Positions 17,729-27,323 of a DNA stretch of 64,000 nt are shown piece by piece. Numbering within the stretch: the first letter of the stretch is position 1; each line of letters starts with the position of its first letter. This DNA comes from Paraburkholderia fungorum (GTDB taxonomy: Bacteria > Pseudomonadota > Gammaproteobacteria > Burkholderiales > Burkholderiaceae). Under the pieces are notes generated by a model. It was given only the letters and a program-made list of their open reading frames with translations. It made no database searches and was not told where the DNA came from. Made by a program: the position numbers and the translations under genes. The stretch covers positions 1,054,001 to 1,118,000 of the forward strand of contig NZ_FNKP01000001.1 in assembly GCF_900099835.1 (NCBI RefSeq). The letters run 5' to 3'.

Positions 17729-18559
17729 CTAGCGGCTCGCTCGCGGCGCGAGCATCACGCGTTTGACCCGCTGCAACGCGCGATACGGCGTCACCAGATG
17801 CAGCAGGTTCTTCGCGAGCCCGAGCCAGTCGTACAGATTCGCGACGTTGAAGTAGCGCAGTTGCAAACGCAGCGTCGACATGATCTGACGCCGCCGCCTG
17901 GTCGCGCTGATGCCGCCTTCGTTCAGTTCGTAGTAGAGCCCGAGTTCCGGCAGATTCGCGCAATCGTAGCTTTCCATCAGACGCACAAACAGATCGAGGT
18001 CTTCGGCGGAACGATACTCCGCGCGGTAGTTGCCGACTGTGCGCACGGCCTCGATACGCAGCATCATCGAAGGATGCGCGAGGCATGAACGCATAAAGCG
18101 CATGCGGCGAATCGCGGCCGGTTCGGCGGGCGGCGTCAGCATGAAAAGCGGCTCGCCCGCGCGCGTGACGACCTGCGTCCACATGCCGAGCCCGGCCACG
18201 TGCGGATGCAGTTCCATAAACACGCGCTGCTTCGCGAGCCGCTGTGGCACGCTGCGGTCGCCCGCGTCGATTCGCGCGGCATAGCGGAAACCGCGCTGCG
18301 CGAGCGCGTCGATACCGGTTTGCAACGCACGTTCGATGCCGCCGTTCTGCGGCATGCGCAGCACATCGATTTTCATATTGCCGATGGACGGCGCGACGAT
18401 CGGCGGCGTGCTGCCGTCGTCGACGATCAGTACGTGCACCAACGCACTTTCATCGAAAGAGGCGAGCGTAAGATCGACATCGGCTTGCCCGTTGTACGCG
18501 GGCATGAGTACGGCAACATCGTCGAGCGATATTTGCGCGGTGGCGGATGCAGTCGTCAT
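17729..18559 (-). CDS. Glycosyltransferase family 2
   Basis: A 276-residue GT-A enzyme. The N-terminal nucleotide-binding strand reads VAVLMPAYNGQADVDLTLAS, VLIVDDGSTPP follows, and the Mn-binding DxD-like site is ARIDAGDRSVPQRL. EDLDLFVRLM contains the expected catalytic-base region (ED in the GT2 fold). The start ATG overlaps the flippase stop by four bases (ATGA), showing translational coupling. It would add one sugar of the repeat unit in the cytoplasm. The C-terminal 50 residues are basic and amphipathic, suggesting membrane association. Confidence 0.88.
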   Translation of the reverse strand: MTTASATAQISLDDVAVLMPAYNGQADVDLTLASFDESALVHVLIVDDGSTPPIVAPSIGNMKIDVLRMPQNGGIERALQTGIDALAQRGFRYAARIDAGDRSVPQRLAKQRVFMELHPHVAGLGMWTQVVTRAGEPLFMLTPPAEPAAIRRMRFMRSCLAHPSMMLRIEAVRTVGNYRAEYRSAEDLDLFVRLMESYDCANLPELGLYYELNEGGISATRRRRQIMSTLRLQLRYFNVANLYDWLGLAKNLLHLVTPYRALQRVKRVMLAPRASR

Positions 18560-19818
18560 GAGCGCAATTTGAAACGGATGTAATAAAGATTAACCGACGC
18601 CGCCGCCAGATAGCCCACCGCGAGCCCGACCAGCGCGCCGTAAGCCCCGAGCCGTGGGATTGTCAGCAGATTGACCGCGAACGCGACGGCCAGCGCGAAC
18701 AGCCACTTGGCCAGCAGGACGAATTTCGCCTGGTACTTCAACACGATAAGATTGCCGATCGCTTCGATGCCGGCAGGCACGGACAGCCACACGGCCCAGC
18801 GGAAGATCTCGATCGCGCCTTCGAAGTCCGGCCCGAACACGCGTCGAATGATCAGGCCGGCCAGCAGGTCCAGCACGATCGCGCCGCTCACCATCAACAC
18901 GGCGGTCATCGCGGTGAGGCGCCACATGTTGCGGCGCAGTTGCGCGGCGTCCTGCACGCGGTAGACGAAAGCGGGTGCGATGGTTTGCGCGAGCATCAAC
19001 GCGAGCGTGATCCAGTTTTCGTTCAACTGCTGCGCGGCGGAATAGCGGCCGAGGTCCGCGAAACTGATCGCGCGTTCGAGCATCAGGCGGTCGAGTTTCA
19101 GGAACAGATACATACAGATCAGGCCGAGCCAGAACACGGTGCCGGCGCTGGCGAAATGTTTGAACAGAGAGCGGTCGAGATGCCAGCCGAGTTGACCGCC
19201 GTGTCGCCGGATGAAATAGATCAGCAGCACGGCGCCGATGGCGGCGGATTCGAGCGCCCACAGCCAGCCGAAGCGTGCGGGCGTAGCCGCCGCGCGCACC
19301 AGCAGATAGACGCAGGCCGCCTTGAGCACGGCGGTGCTCATGCTGGTCAGCAACTGCGGCTTGCTGTACGTCATGCTTTGCAGCCACGCGTTGATCACGC
19401 CGACGAACGGTTCGCGAAACAGCATGGTCACCGCGAGGCCGGCGAGCATCGCGCCGACCAGCGGATCGAAGAAGTGCAGGGCGATGCCGAGCCACGTGAG
19501 CAGCAGCGCCGCAACAGACACCGAAAAGCGCAACGCGAAAGCGCTGCCGAGCACGGTGCCGAGTTGTGCGGGCGGCCGGTTGACGATGGTCGGTACGAGG
19601 ATTTCGGCGCCGCACACCCAGGTGATCGGCGAGAGCACCAGCAGCAGCGTATTGGCGTATTGCCATTTGCCGAATACGTCGGCTCCGAAGTAACGCGCCA
19701 GCATCCCGCTGATCACGATCGCCACGCCGATCTGCGTGAGCCTTTCGAGGCCCAGCCAGACGATGTTCGTAAAGGCGCGTGTGACGTCGGGATTGGCGAA
19801 GCGTTTGAGCGTCAGCAT
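18556..19818 (-). CDS. Polysaccharide flippase (Wzx/RfbX, MATE/MOP superfamily)
   Basis: A 420-residue membrane protein with about twelve hydrophobic segments evenly spaced over its whole length. The chosen start is the ATG at 19818 (MLTLKRFANPDVTRAFTNIVW); the open frame extends 28 codons further upstream but those residues are polar and unlike the family. Wzx-type proteins carry undecaprenyl-linked repeat units across the inner membrane. Being first in an operon with two glycosyltransferases and galE, it makes this a compact second glycan export unit. No wzy polymerase is evident in the operon; the membrane protein at 13861-15402 is a possible but unproven candidate. Confidence 0.85.
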   Translation of the reverse strand: MLTLKRFANPDVTRAFTNIVWLGLERLTQIGVAIVISGMLARYFGADVFGKWQYANTLLLVLSPITWVCGAEILVPTIVNRPPAQLGTVLGSAFALRFSVSVAALLLTWLGIALHFFDPLVGAMLAGLAVTMLFREPFVGVINAWLQSMTYSKPQLLTSMSTAVLKAACVYLLVRAAATPARFGWLWALESAAIGAVLLIYFIRRHGGQLGWHLDRSLFKHFASAGTVFWLGLICMYLFLKLDRLMLERAISFADLGRYSAAQQLNENWITLALMLAQTIAPAFVYRVQDAAQLRRNMWRLTAMTAVLMVSGAIVLDLLAGLIIRRVFGPDFEGAIEIFRWAVWLSVPAGIEAIGNLIVLKYQAKFVLLAKWLFALAVAFAVNLLTIPRLGAYGALVGLAVGYLAAASVNLYYIRFKLRS

Positions 19819-20152
19819 CCGTTCGCCGCCCGGTCCGCCGGCAGGGTCTGGGCGGTGCGCTGTGCGGTGCAATACACAGCGGCAGTTTGCGCGTTTGCCC
19901 ACCTGGCCGACTGTCGCGGCAACTTAACAAAAGGAGGGCGTCTAAGCATTAGAATGGCGCTATCAGGCAGTCCGAAAAGCGCAATTATAAGTTGGAACCG
20001 GATCGCTTCCGGCAAGGGCGTATCGCAGGGTTTTATCGGCAGTTTTCAGCTCTGGTTTCATCGTGAGTTTCGTCATAAGTCTCAGCGCGATTTTTACCGA
20101 TTCAATCCCGGTGCGCCGGTCAAAATTTTCCATTGCACGCAAGTGAGCCAAC
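19819..20152. other. Divergent promoter region between flippase operon and manB
   Basis: About 330 bases with no gene. It must hold the promoters of both the leftward glycan operon and manB. AT-richer segments at 19960-20000 (AATTATAAG) and 20040-20100 are the likely promoter areas for manB; no clear paired -35/-10 or operator palindrome was seen. Confidence 0.4.
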
Positions 20153-21547
20153 ATGATCTCCAAATCCATTTTCAAGGCGTATGACATTCGTGGCGTAATC
20201 GGCAAGACGCTCGACGCCGACGCCGCGCGGTCCATCGGTCGCGCGTTTGGCAGCGAAGTGCGGGCGCAAGGCGGCGACGCGGTGGTGGTCGCGCGCGACG
20301 GCCGTCTGTCGGGTCCCGAGCTGATTCAGGCGTTGTCCGACGGTCTGCGTGCGGCCGGTGTCGACGTGGTCAACGTCGGCATGGTGCCGACGCCGGTCGG
20401 CTACTTCGCGGCCAGCGTGCCGTTGCAGCTGGATGGCGGCGAACGCCGTGTCGATTCGTGCATCGTCGTGACGGGCAGCCACAATCCGCCCGACTACAAC
20501 GGCTTCAAGATGGTGCTGCGCGGCGCGGCCATTTACGGCGAACAGATTCTCGCGCTGCATCAGCGCATCGTCGATGAAAACTTCAGCGACGGTAGCGGCA
20601 CGTACACCGAATACGACATCGAAGACGCCTATCTCGACCGCATCACGAGCGACATCAAGCTCGCGCGCCCGATCAAGATCGTCGTCGATACCGGCAACGG
20701 CGTCGCCGGCGGCCTCGCGCCGAAGCTGTTCAAAAAGCTCGGCTGCGAACTGGTCGAACTGTTCACCGAGATCGACGGCAACTTCCCGAACCATCACCCG
20801 GACCCGGCTCACCCGGAAAACCTCCAGGACGTGATCCGCGCGTTGAAGGAAACCGACGCTGAAATCGGCTTCGCGTTCGACGGCGACGGCGACCGCCTGG
20901 GCGTCGTCACCAAAGACGGTCAGATCATCTACCCGGACCGTCAGCTGATGCTGTTCGCCGAAGAAGTGCTGTCGCGCAACAAGGGCGCGCAGATCATTTA
21001 CGACGTGAAGTGCACGCGCAACCTGGCCAAATGGGTAAAGGACAAGGGCGGCGAACCGCTGATGTGGAAGACCGGCCACTCGCTCGTGAAGGCGAAGCTG
21101 CGTGAAACCGGCGCGCCGCTGGCGGGCGAAATGAGCGGCCACGTGTTCTTCAAGGACCGCTGGTACGGTTTCGACGACGGCCTGTACACGGGCGCGCGTC
21201 TGCTCGAAATCCTCACGCGTGTCGAAGACCCGAGCAAGCTGCTGAACTCGCTGCCGAACTCGAATTCCACGCCGGAACTGCAACTGAAGCTCGAAGAAGG
21301 CGAAAACTTCGAACTGATCGCGCGTCTGCAGCAGAACGCCCAATTCACCGGCGCGGACAGCGTGCTGAAGATCGACGGTCTGCGCGTCGAGTACCCGGAC
21401 GGCTTCGGTCTCGCGCGTTCGTCGAACACCACGCCGGTCGTGGTGATGCGTTTCGAAGCCGACAGCGACGAAGCGCTCAAGCGCATCCAGGAAGACTTCC
21501 GCCGCGTGATTCTCGCGGAGAAAGCGGACGCGAAGCTGCCGTTCTAA
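20153..21547 (+). CDS. manB: Phosphomannomutase/phosphoglucomutase
   Basis: A 464-residue alpha-D-phosphohexomutase of the AlgC type. The phosphoserine loop is TGSHNPP with S109, the metal loop DGDGDR has D243, D245 and D247, the sugar-recognition loop is GEMSGH at 325-330, and the phosphate-binding loop is RSSNTTP near residue 424. The enzyme interconverts hexose 6- and 1-phosphates (mannose and glucose), supplying GDP-mannose and UDP-glucose pathways in the cytoplasm. It is followed by a clear intrinsic terminator and lies beside glycan and LPS-core genes, which use its products. Confidence 0.95.
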   Translation: MISKSIFKAYDIRGVIGKTLDADAARSIGRAFGSEVRAQGGDAVVVARDGRLSGPELIQALSDGLRAAGVDVVNVGMVPTPVGYFAASVPLQLDGGERRVDSCIVVTGSHNPPDYNGFKMVLRGAAIYGEQILALHQRIVDENFSDGSGTYTEYDIEDAYLDRITSDIKLARPIKIVVDTGNGVAGGLAPKLFKKLGCELVELFTEIDGNFPNHHPDPAHPENLQDVIRALKETDAEIGFAFDGDGDRLGVVTKDGQIIYPDRQLMLFAEEVLSRNKGAQIIYDVKCTRNLAKWVKDKGGEPLMWKTGHSLVKAKLRETGAPLAGEMSGHVFFKDRWYGFDDGLYTGARLLEILTRVEDPSKLLNSLPNSNSTPELQLKLEEGENFELIARLQQNAQFTGADSVLKIDGLRVEYPDGFGLARSSNTTPVVVMRFEADSDEALKRIQEDFRRVILAEKADAKLPF

Positions 21548-21613
21548 ACGTTATCAACGTTCAGGCGTTTCAGCACCGACTGCGCGGTTCGGGTTGAGCC
21601 GCCGTCATAGCCG

Positions 21614-21651
21614 AACGCGGCGCGGGTTTCACTTACCGCGCCGCGTTTTTT
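21614..21651 (+). terminator. Intrinsic terminator of manB
   Basis: AACGCGGCGCGG (21614-21625) pairs perfectly with CCGCGCCGCGTT (21636-21647) around a 10-base loop, followed by six T residues. It lies about 65 bases after the manB stop. Confidence 0.9.
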
Positions 21652-21805
21652 CATGTGAATCACATACGACGCGTTAAAATTGCGGTCCTCGTGAAAAAAC
21701 GCCGGGATATCCCGGGTTTTTCATCCTTAAGGAGCCTGGCGCGAAGCGCGCGGGCTGGGAACTCTTTCAACGCATCTTCGGGCCGGATAGCCGGTTTTCC
21801 CTCTC

Positions 21806-22807
21806 TTGAGCGTGCAAAAGATACTGATCGTGAGGGTGTCGTCACTGGGCGACGTCGTTCACAACATGCCGGTGATCGCCGATATCCGACGCCGCCATCC
21901 CGATGCCCAGATCGACTGGCTCGTCGAAGAAAGCTTCGTCGGCCTCGTGCAACTCGTCACGGGCGTGCATCGCGCGATTCCCGTTTCGCTGCGGCGTTGG
22001 CGCAAGCGCATTCTGTCGGCGGCGAACTGGCGCGAGATCGGCGCATTCCGCCGTGCGCTCGCTGCCGAGAACTACGATCTCGTGATCGACTGCCAGGGCT
22101 TGATCAAGACCGCGTGGGTCGCGAGCATGGCGCGCGGGCCGGTGGTCGGCCTCGCGAATCGCACCGACGGCGCGGGCTTCGAATGGCCGGTGCGTTTCTT
22201 CTACGACCGGCGCGTGCCGATCGAGCCGCGCACGCACGTGGTCGAACGCACGCGGCAACTGGTGGCGGCGGCGCTGAACGACCCGCAGCCGCAACCCACC
22301 GACGAGATCGACTTCGGTCTCGACACCGGGCGCGCGGCGCTGGCGTTGTCGGAGGCGAATCTGAACCTGCCGGTGCCTTATGTGGTGTTCGTGCATGCCA
22401 CGTCGCGCGCCGACAAGCAGTGGCCCGATACCGCGTGGATCGAACTCGGACAGTCGCTGGTTCGGCGCGGGGCGTCGATCGTGTTGCCGTGGGGCAGCGA
22501 AGAAGAGCGCGCGACCAGCGAGCGGCTCGCGAAGGAATTCGGCGCGGCGGCCATCGTGCCGCCAAAGCTGTCGCTGCCCGCGGTGGTCGGCCTGATCGAA
22601 GGCGCGGCCGCGACCGTCGGAGTTGACACAGGTCTGGTTCACATCGCCGCAGCGCTGAAGCGGCCCACGGTCGAGTTGTACAATTTCTCGACCGCGTGGC
22701 GCACCGGCGGTTACTGGTCGCCGAACGTCGTCAATCTCGGCTCGGCCGGGCAGTCGCCTACGCTGCAACAGGTCAAGTCGGCGCTGGCCGGTTTCGGCCT
22801 GCTGTAA
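21806..22807 (+). CDS. waaC: LPS heptosyltransferase I
   Basis: A 333-residue GT9 family protein. It opens with QKILIVRVSSLGDVVHNMPV, the diagnostic WaaC start, and contains LVIDCQGLIKTAW, the donor-binding FVHATSRADKQWP and the C-terminal GVDTGLVHIAAALKRP loop. It adds the first L-glycero-D-manno-heptose to Kdo of lipid A-Kdo2 at the inner membrane. The open frame begins with TTG at 21806 (MSVQK); a GTG at 21812 is an alternative start, and no ATG is available. It is followed by kdoO and waaA in the same direction. Confidence 0.94.
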   Translation: MSVQKILIVRVSSLGDVVHNMPVIADIRRRHPDAQIDWLVEESFVGLVQLVTGVHRAIPVSLRRWRKRILSAANWREIGAFRRALAAENYDLVIDCQGLIKTAWVASMARGPVVGLANRTDGAGFEWPVRFFYDRRVPIEPRTHVVERTRQLVAAALNDPQPQPTDEIDFGLDTGRAALALSEANLNLPVPYVVFVHATSRADKQWPDTAWIELGQSLVRRGASIVLPWGSEEERATSERLAKEFGAAAIVPPKLSLPAVVGLIEGAAATVGVDTGLVHIAAALKRPTVELYNFSTAWRTGGYWSPNVVNLGSAGQSPTLQQVKSALAGFGLL

Positions 22808-22865
22808 AACGACAACATCCGCCGGCGCGCTTCGCCTTACGCTCCATCCGTTCTCAAGGGCGACC

Positions 22866-23750
22866 ATGAACGAAACCCAGATCATCGAAGTAGCGAACGC
22901 CGACTGGCACGGACAGCACCTGTCCGTGCCGCGCGAGACGCTGCTCGCCGGCGTCGAACGCGGCAAAGTGCTGTACTTCCCGAATCTGCGTTTTGCGATC
23001 GAAGGCGGCGAAACCGCGCTGCTCGATCCGAAACTGGCCGATCCGAATCGCAAGAACATCAGTCTCGAACCGAATGGCGGCGCGTTGCATGGCGTGGCGG
23101 GCGACGCGGTGACGCAGTCGGCGGTGCGTGCGTTGATCGCGCGTTATCAGTCCAATGCGCGCACGCTGGTCGACGGACTTTTCCCCGAATACAACGGCAA
23201 GTTGCGAGTCGCGCCGACGAGCCTGCGGCTGCATCAGGTCGAGACGCGCGAAACCTCGTGGCGCAAAGACGATAGCCGTCTGCACGTGGATGCTTTCCCG
23301 TCGCGGCCCAACTACGGCGAGCGCATTCTGCGCGTGTTCACCAACGTCAATCCGCATGGCGCGCCGCGTGTATGGCGCGTGGGCGAGCCGTTCGAAGACA
23401 TGGCCAAACGCTTCCTGCCGCGCATCAAGCCGCAAATGCCCGGCTCCGCGTGGCTGCTGAATCTGCTGCACGTGACCAAATCGCCGCGCAGCGAATACGA
23501 CCATCTGATGCTGAATCTGCACGACGGCATGAAGGCCGATCTCGACTATCAGAAGTCGAGTCCGCAAGAAACCATGCCGTTTCCGCCGGGCTGCGTGTGG
23601 GTGTGTTTCTCCGATCAGACGTCGCATGCGGTGATGTCCGGCCAGTTCATGCTGGAGCAGACCTTCTTCCTGCCGGTCAAGGCGATGGCGCAGCCCGAGT
23701 GCGCGCCGCTTGGCATTCTCGAGCGCCTGAAGGGCAGGGCGCTGGTTTGA
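22866..23750 (+). CDS. kdoO: Kdo 3-hydroxylase (Fe(II)/2-oxoglutarate-dependent dioxygenase)
   Basis: A 294-residue protein of the Kdo hydroxylase family known from Burkholderia and Yersinia, which converts the side Kdo of lipid A-Kdo2 into D-glycero-D-talo-oct-2-ulosonic acid (Ko). The non-haem iron facial triad is visible as H140 and D142 (LHVDAFPSRP) and H254 (DQTSHAVMSGQ); an RPNYGERILRVFTNVNP strand follows the HxD, as in the family. Its position between waaC and waaA, both acting on Kdo, supports the call. No signal peptide; it acts at the cytoplasmic face of the inner membrane. Confidence 0.9.
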   Translation: MNETQIIEVANADWHGQHLSVPRETLLAGVERGKVLYFPNLRFAIEGGETALLDPKLADPNRKNISLEPNGGALHGVAGDAVTQSAVRALIARYQSNARTLVDGLFPEYNGKLRVAPTSLRLHQVETRETSWRKDDSRLHVDAFPSRPNYGERILRVFTNVNPHGAPRVWRVGEPFEDMAKRFLPRIKPQMPGSAWLLNLLHVTKSPRSEYDHLMLNLHDGMKADLDYQKSSPQETMPFPPGCVWVCFSDQTSHAVMSGQFMLEQTFFLPVKAMAQPECAPLGILERLKGRALV

Positions 23751-23871
23751 GCGCCGCGGTCTTTGGAGCGGGTGGGCGGAGCGGGTCGGCGGCTACGGCG
23801 TTGGCATTGGCATTGGCATGGGCTGCATCGGCGGCGCGTGCGGTTAAGCGCTTCAACCACGTGGAGCGCTC

Positions 23872-25185
23872 ATGCTGAGGATGATTTACAACGCGCTCTG
23901 GTGGCTGATCGCGCCGATTGCGGTGCTGCGTCTGTTGATCCGTTCGCGCAAGGAGCGCGGCTATCGCGAGCATATCGGCGAGCGCTTCGGTTATTCGCGC
24001 GGCCGCTTGCCGGAAGACAACGCACCGCTGATCTGGGTGCATGCGGTATCGGTCGGCGAGACTCGGGCCGCGCAGCCGCTGATCGACGCGTTGCTGAAGG
24101 CTCGTCCCGACGCGCGCATTCTGCTGACTCACATGACCCCGAGCGGCCGTGCAACCGGCACGGAGATCTTCGGCGATCGCGTATTGCGCTGCTACGTGCC
24201 GTACGACATGCCGCATGCGGTGCGGCGCTTTTTGCGCGCATGGCGGCCGTCGCTCGGTCTGGTGATGGAAACCGAAGTGTGGCCGACGCTGATCGACGAA
24301 TGCCGTCGCGCGGATGTGCCGCTCGTGCTGACCAATGCGCGGATGTCGGCGCGTTCTTTCAGGCGAGCGGCGAAGTTTGGCGGCGCGACCAAAGACGTGT
24401 TCGGCGGCTTTGCGCGTGTGCTCGCGCAGAGTCCATCGGATGCGGAGCGCTTGACCTCGCTCGGCGCGCGCAATGTCGCGGTGCTCGGCAATCTCAAGTT
24501 CGATATGAGTACGCCGCCGGAGCTGGTCGCACGCGGCCATGCATGGCGCGCGGCGATTGGCGCGCGGCCGGTGTGGGTCGCGGCGAGCACGCGCGAAGGC
24601 GAAGAGGAGCTGGTGTTGCAGGCGTTCGCCGCGCTCAACGTCGACGATGCGCTGCTGATTCTGGTGCCGCGCCATCCGCAGCGGTTTAACGAAGTCGCGG
24701 CGCTGGCCGGCAAGGCGGGGCTGCGCGTGGAGCGTCGCTCGAACTGGGCGCCGGATGCGAAGGTGGCGTCGGCGGCGGTGACGTCGACTGGCGGCGTGCC
24801 CGCTTTGCCCGCCGACGTGAACGTGATGTTAGGCGACTCGATGGGCGAGTTGGGCGCTTACTACGCGGCGTCGGATCTGGCGTTTATCGGCGGGAGTCTG
24901 TTGCCGCTGGGCGGGCAGAATCTGATCGAGGCGTGCGCGGTGGGCGTGCCGGTGCTGATCGGGCCGCACGTGTTCAATTTCACCCAGGCGACGGCGGATG
25001 CGGTCGCGGCGGGCGCGGCGCTACAGGTTCAGGACCCCGCCGATCTGGCGCGTGCGTTGCGCGAACTGTTCGGCGACAAGGCGCGGCGGCTGGCAATGGG
25101 TGGCGCGGCTTCGGCGTTCGCCGCGCGTCATCGCGGCGCGACGGCGCGGACGGTGGACGTGTTGATGGCGGTGTTGCCGGAGTGA
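23872..25185 (+). CDS. waaA: 3-deoxy-D-manno-octulosonic acid (Kdo) transferase
   Basis: A 437-residue GT30 enzyme with an N-terminal membrane anchor (about residues 5-24), then KERGYREHIGERFGY, the IWVHAVSVGETRAAQPLI segment containing the catalytic Glu, LVMETEVWPTL and the C-terminal donor site FIGGSLLPLGGQNLIEACAVG. It transfers Kdo from CMP-Kdo to lipid IVA. It is separated by 121 bases from kdoO; that gap contains three GGCATT hexamers in a row (about 23800-23820) and no gene. It is closed by a hairpin terminator at 25199. Confidence 0.95.
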   Translation: MLRMIYNALWWLIAPIAVLRLLIRSRKERGYREHIGERFGYSRGRLPEDNAPLIWVHAVSVGETRAAQPLIDALLKARPDARILLTHMTPSGRATGTEIFGDRVLRCYVPYDMPHAVRRFLRAWRPSLGLVMETEVWPTLIDECRRADVPLVLTNARMSARSFRRAAKFGGATKDVFGGFARVLAQSPSDAERLTSLGARNVAVLGNLKFDMSTPPELVARGHAWRAAIGARPVWVAASTREGEEELVLQAFAALNVDDALLILVPRHPQRFNEVAALAGKAGLRVERRSNWAPDAKVASAAVTSTGGVPALPADVNVMLGDSMGELGAYYAASDLAFIGGSLLPLGGQNLIEACAVGVPVLIGPHVFNFTQATADAVAAGAALQVQDPADLARALRELFGDKARRLAMGGAASAFAARHRGATARTVDVLMAVLPE

Positions 25186-25198
25186 GGATGGAAGGGCG

Positions 25199-25226
25199 AA
25201 GGGGCGCGATATCAGCGCCCCTTTGG
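25199..25226. terminator. Terminator between waaA and ureG (converging genes)
   Basis: AAGGGGCGC (25199-25207) pairs with GCGCCCCTT (25215-25223) around a 7-base loop, followed by TGG with a short T run within the stem end. It lies 14 bases after the waaA stop; 74 bases further on, the oppositely oriented ureG ends. Confidence 0.65.
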
Positions 25227-25299
25227 TCATACACGGCAGCCAGGATCGCTACCGCTGCCTTCGGCAACACGGGCGCAATCAAGCGCCCACGACCTCACC

Positions 25300-25944
25300 T
25301 CACACCTTCAACAATCCCTTCTTCTCGATAAACTTCACCACCTCGGCGAGGCCATCGAGCGCCTTCAGATTCGTCATCACGAAAGGCCGCTCGCCGCGCA
25401 TTTTCTTCGCGTCTGAGGCCATCACATCGAGATTCGCGCCGACCATCGGCGCGAGGTCCGTCTTGTTGATCACCAGCAGATCCGACTTCGTAATGCCGGG
25501 GCCGCCCTTGCGCGGAATCTTCTCGCCGCCCGCGACGTCGATCACGTAAATCGTCAGATCCGACAGTTCCGGGCTGAACGTCGCCGCGAGGTTATCGCCG
25601 CCCGATTCGATGAACACGATATCGGCATCCGGAAACCGCGTCAGCATGCGGTCGACCGCTTCGAGGTTGATCGACGCGTCTTCACGAATCGCCGTATGCG
25701 GACAGCCGCCCGTTTCGACGCCCATGATCCGCTCAGCGGGCAACGCACCCGCCACGGTCAGCAGACGCTGGTCTTCTTTCGTATAGATGTCGTTGGTGAT
25801 CGCGACGAGGTCGTACTGATCGCGCATCGCCTTGCAGAGCATTTCGAGCAGCGTGGTCTTGCCCGAGCCGACCGGTCCGCCGACGCCCACGCGCAGCGGC
25901 GGCAGCTTTTTCGTACGTGAGGCGGGATGATGAGGTGCGTTCAT
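25300..25944 (-). CDS. ureG: Urease accessory GTPase
   Basis: A 214-residue SIMIBI GTPase. The P-loop [10 protein letters not shown] is at 22-31, the metal-binding CPH motif is in [15 protein letters not shown] (about residues 73-87), [15 protein letters not shown] is the conserved middle motif and NKTDLAP the guanine-specificity motif. It delivers nickel to apo-urease with UreD, UreE and UreF. The start is the ATG at 25944 (MNAPHHP). It is last of the ureABCEFG series, with 11 bases to ureF. Confidence 0.97.
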   Translation of the reverse strand: MNAPHHPASRTKKLPPLRVGVGGPVGSGKTTLLEMLCKAMRDQYDLVAITNDIYTKEDQRLLTVAGALPAERIMGVETGGCPHTAIREDASINLEAVDRMLTRFPDADIVFIESGGDNLAATFSPELSDLTIYVIDVAGGEKIPRKGGPGITKSDLLVINKTDLAPMVGANLDVMASDAKKMRGERPFVMTNLKALDGLAEVVKFIEKKGLLKV

Positions 25945-25955
25945 GATGGATCGAT

Positions 25956-26636
25956 TTATGAGCGAAAAAGCCGCGAATATTGCGACTCGTGGCGCGCCGA
26001 CAGAATGCCGAGTTGCGGCGCGAAAGTGTTGATGTTGGCCGGCGGCGTAGCCAACGCGCGCGTGACGGCGGCGTCGATCGGTCCGCGCAAGGCGACGATG
26101 ATCCGCTGCCCCGCGAGTTGTCCCAGAGGCACGGCCTTCAACGCGGCTGCCGCCTGGTTTTCCACCCAGCTGAACGCGTAGGCGGCGAGGGTGGCGTCGG
26201 TGGCGGCGTCGTGTGCGTAGGCGGCGAAAGCGAACGCGGTGGGCTGTGCGAGCGGCGTCATCGACGCGAGTGTCGCGCGTCGGTCCGCGTCGCCCCATTC
26301 GAGCGATGCACACAGTTGCCGCAGCGACCAGCCCATCTGTTCGGTCTCACGCCGCAATTCCGCCGACTCGCGGCTCGCGAGGAATTCGCGGTTGGCTTCG
26401 GCGAGACCTGCTGCGTCGTGCGAGCGCCAGCGTTCCATTTGGTGCGCGAGAAACGGCAACTCGCCGCGTGCGAGCACGTCGGTGAGGCCGCTCGCGATCC
26501 AGTCGCGAGCGGAATCGGCGTCGGTGATCAGTTGCGCTTCGATGGCTGCTTCGAGACCTTGCGAGTAGCTGAACGCGCCGATCGGCAGCGCCGGCGACGC
26601 GAGATGCAGCAGTGCAGTGAGTTCAGCGATGCGCAT
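25956..26636 (-). CDS. ureF: Urease accessory protein UreF
   Basis: A 226-residue all-helical protein starting [29 protein letters not shown], the typical UreF opening. It bridges the UreD-urease complex and UreG during nickel insertion and gates GTP hydrolysis. The ATG at 26636 lies 14 bases inside the 3' end of ureE, so the two are translationally coupled. A longer open frame upstream is merely the His-tail region of ureE read in another frame. Confidence 0.95.
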   Translation of the reverse strand: MRIAELTALLHLASPALPIGAFSYSQGLEAAIEAQLITDADSARDWIASGLTDVLARGELPFLAHQMERWRSHDAAGLAEANREFLASRESAELRRETEQMGWSLRQLCASLEWGDADRRATLASMTPLAQPTAFAFAAYAHDAATDATLAAYAFSWVENQAAAALKAVPLGQLAGQRIIVALRGPIDAAVTRALATPPANINTFAPQLGILSARHESQYSRLFRS

Positions 26637-27321
26637 GGTGGTGATGCGCGTGGCCGCAGGATTCGTCGTGGACGTGGCCGTCGTGTTTGTGGTCGCCATG
26701 CTCGTGCGAATGAGCTTTCCCATGCTCTTGCGAATGCTCATGGTGCGCGTGGCCGCAAGACTCGTCGTGGACATGGTCGCCATGGTCATGCGAGTGCCCA
26801 TGCCCGTGATGCTCACCAAACACCTGCTGCGCGAGCGCATAGTCTTCGGCGAAGGTCTCGTCGTGACCGTGCTTATGACCGCCGCCGTAAGCGCCGGATT
26901 CCGGCTGGAATGGCATCGACACCTGATCGACTGTCGCGCCGATTCGCTTGAGCATATCGGCCAGCACCGGGTCGTATTCGAGCTTCAGATAATCTGTGCC
27001 GACTTCGACCGGCGTGTGCCGGTTGCCGAGGTGATACGCGGCGCGCGTCAGCGTCAGCGCATCTTTCGCGCGCACGACCAGCACAGCTTCCGCCGCGGCG
27101 ACCACACGCACGAGGCCGCCGTCGTCCGCCACCAGAACATCGCCGTCGCGCAGCACCGTACCGCGCGGCAACAGCAGCGCGACTTCTTCGCCGCTGTCGA
27201 GCGTGGCGGCGAGCCGGCTTTTACGGCGCTCGTCGAAAGCGAGCGTCAAGCTCGGCGCCCGCTTCACCAGAACCGGCGCGAGCTTCAGATGCGGCGCCAG
27301 CAATTTGTCGAGAGTACGCAT
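26623..27321 (-). CDS. ureE: Urease nickel metallochaperone with duplicated His-rich tail
   Basis: A 232-residue UreE, starting at the ATG at 27321, directly after the ureC stop. The N-terminal peptide-binding domain and the C-terminal metal domain ([12 protein letters not shown], with the conserved nickel-binding GNRH) are followed by an exceptionally long histidine tail (about residues 174-232). The tail contains two copies of [12 protein letters not shown] (residue-level repeat) separated by [19 protein letters not shown], giving more than 20 His and two Cys. Such tails bind several Ni ions and act as a store. Base composition of the tail is lower in GC than the rest because of CAT/CAC codons. 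Confidence 0.95.
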   Translation of the reverse strand: MRTLDKLLAPHLKLAPVLVKRAPSLTLAFDERRKSRLAATLDSGEEVALLLPRGTVLRDGDVLVADDGGLVRVVAAAEAVLVVRAKDALTLTRAAYHLGNRHTPVEVGTDYLKLEYDPVLADMLKRIGATVDQVSMPFQPESGAYGGGHKHGHDETFAEDYALAQQVFGEHHGHGHSHDHGDHVHDESCGHAHHEHSQEHGKAHSHEHGDHKHDGHVHDESCGHAHHHHAHR

Positions 27322-27323
27322 GC

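Noticed and set aside
26637..26840. N-terminal extension of ureF rich in Thr, Met and Arg
   Set aside because: It is the His-tail coding region of ureE read in another frame; UreF homologues start at [10 protein letters not shown].
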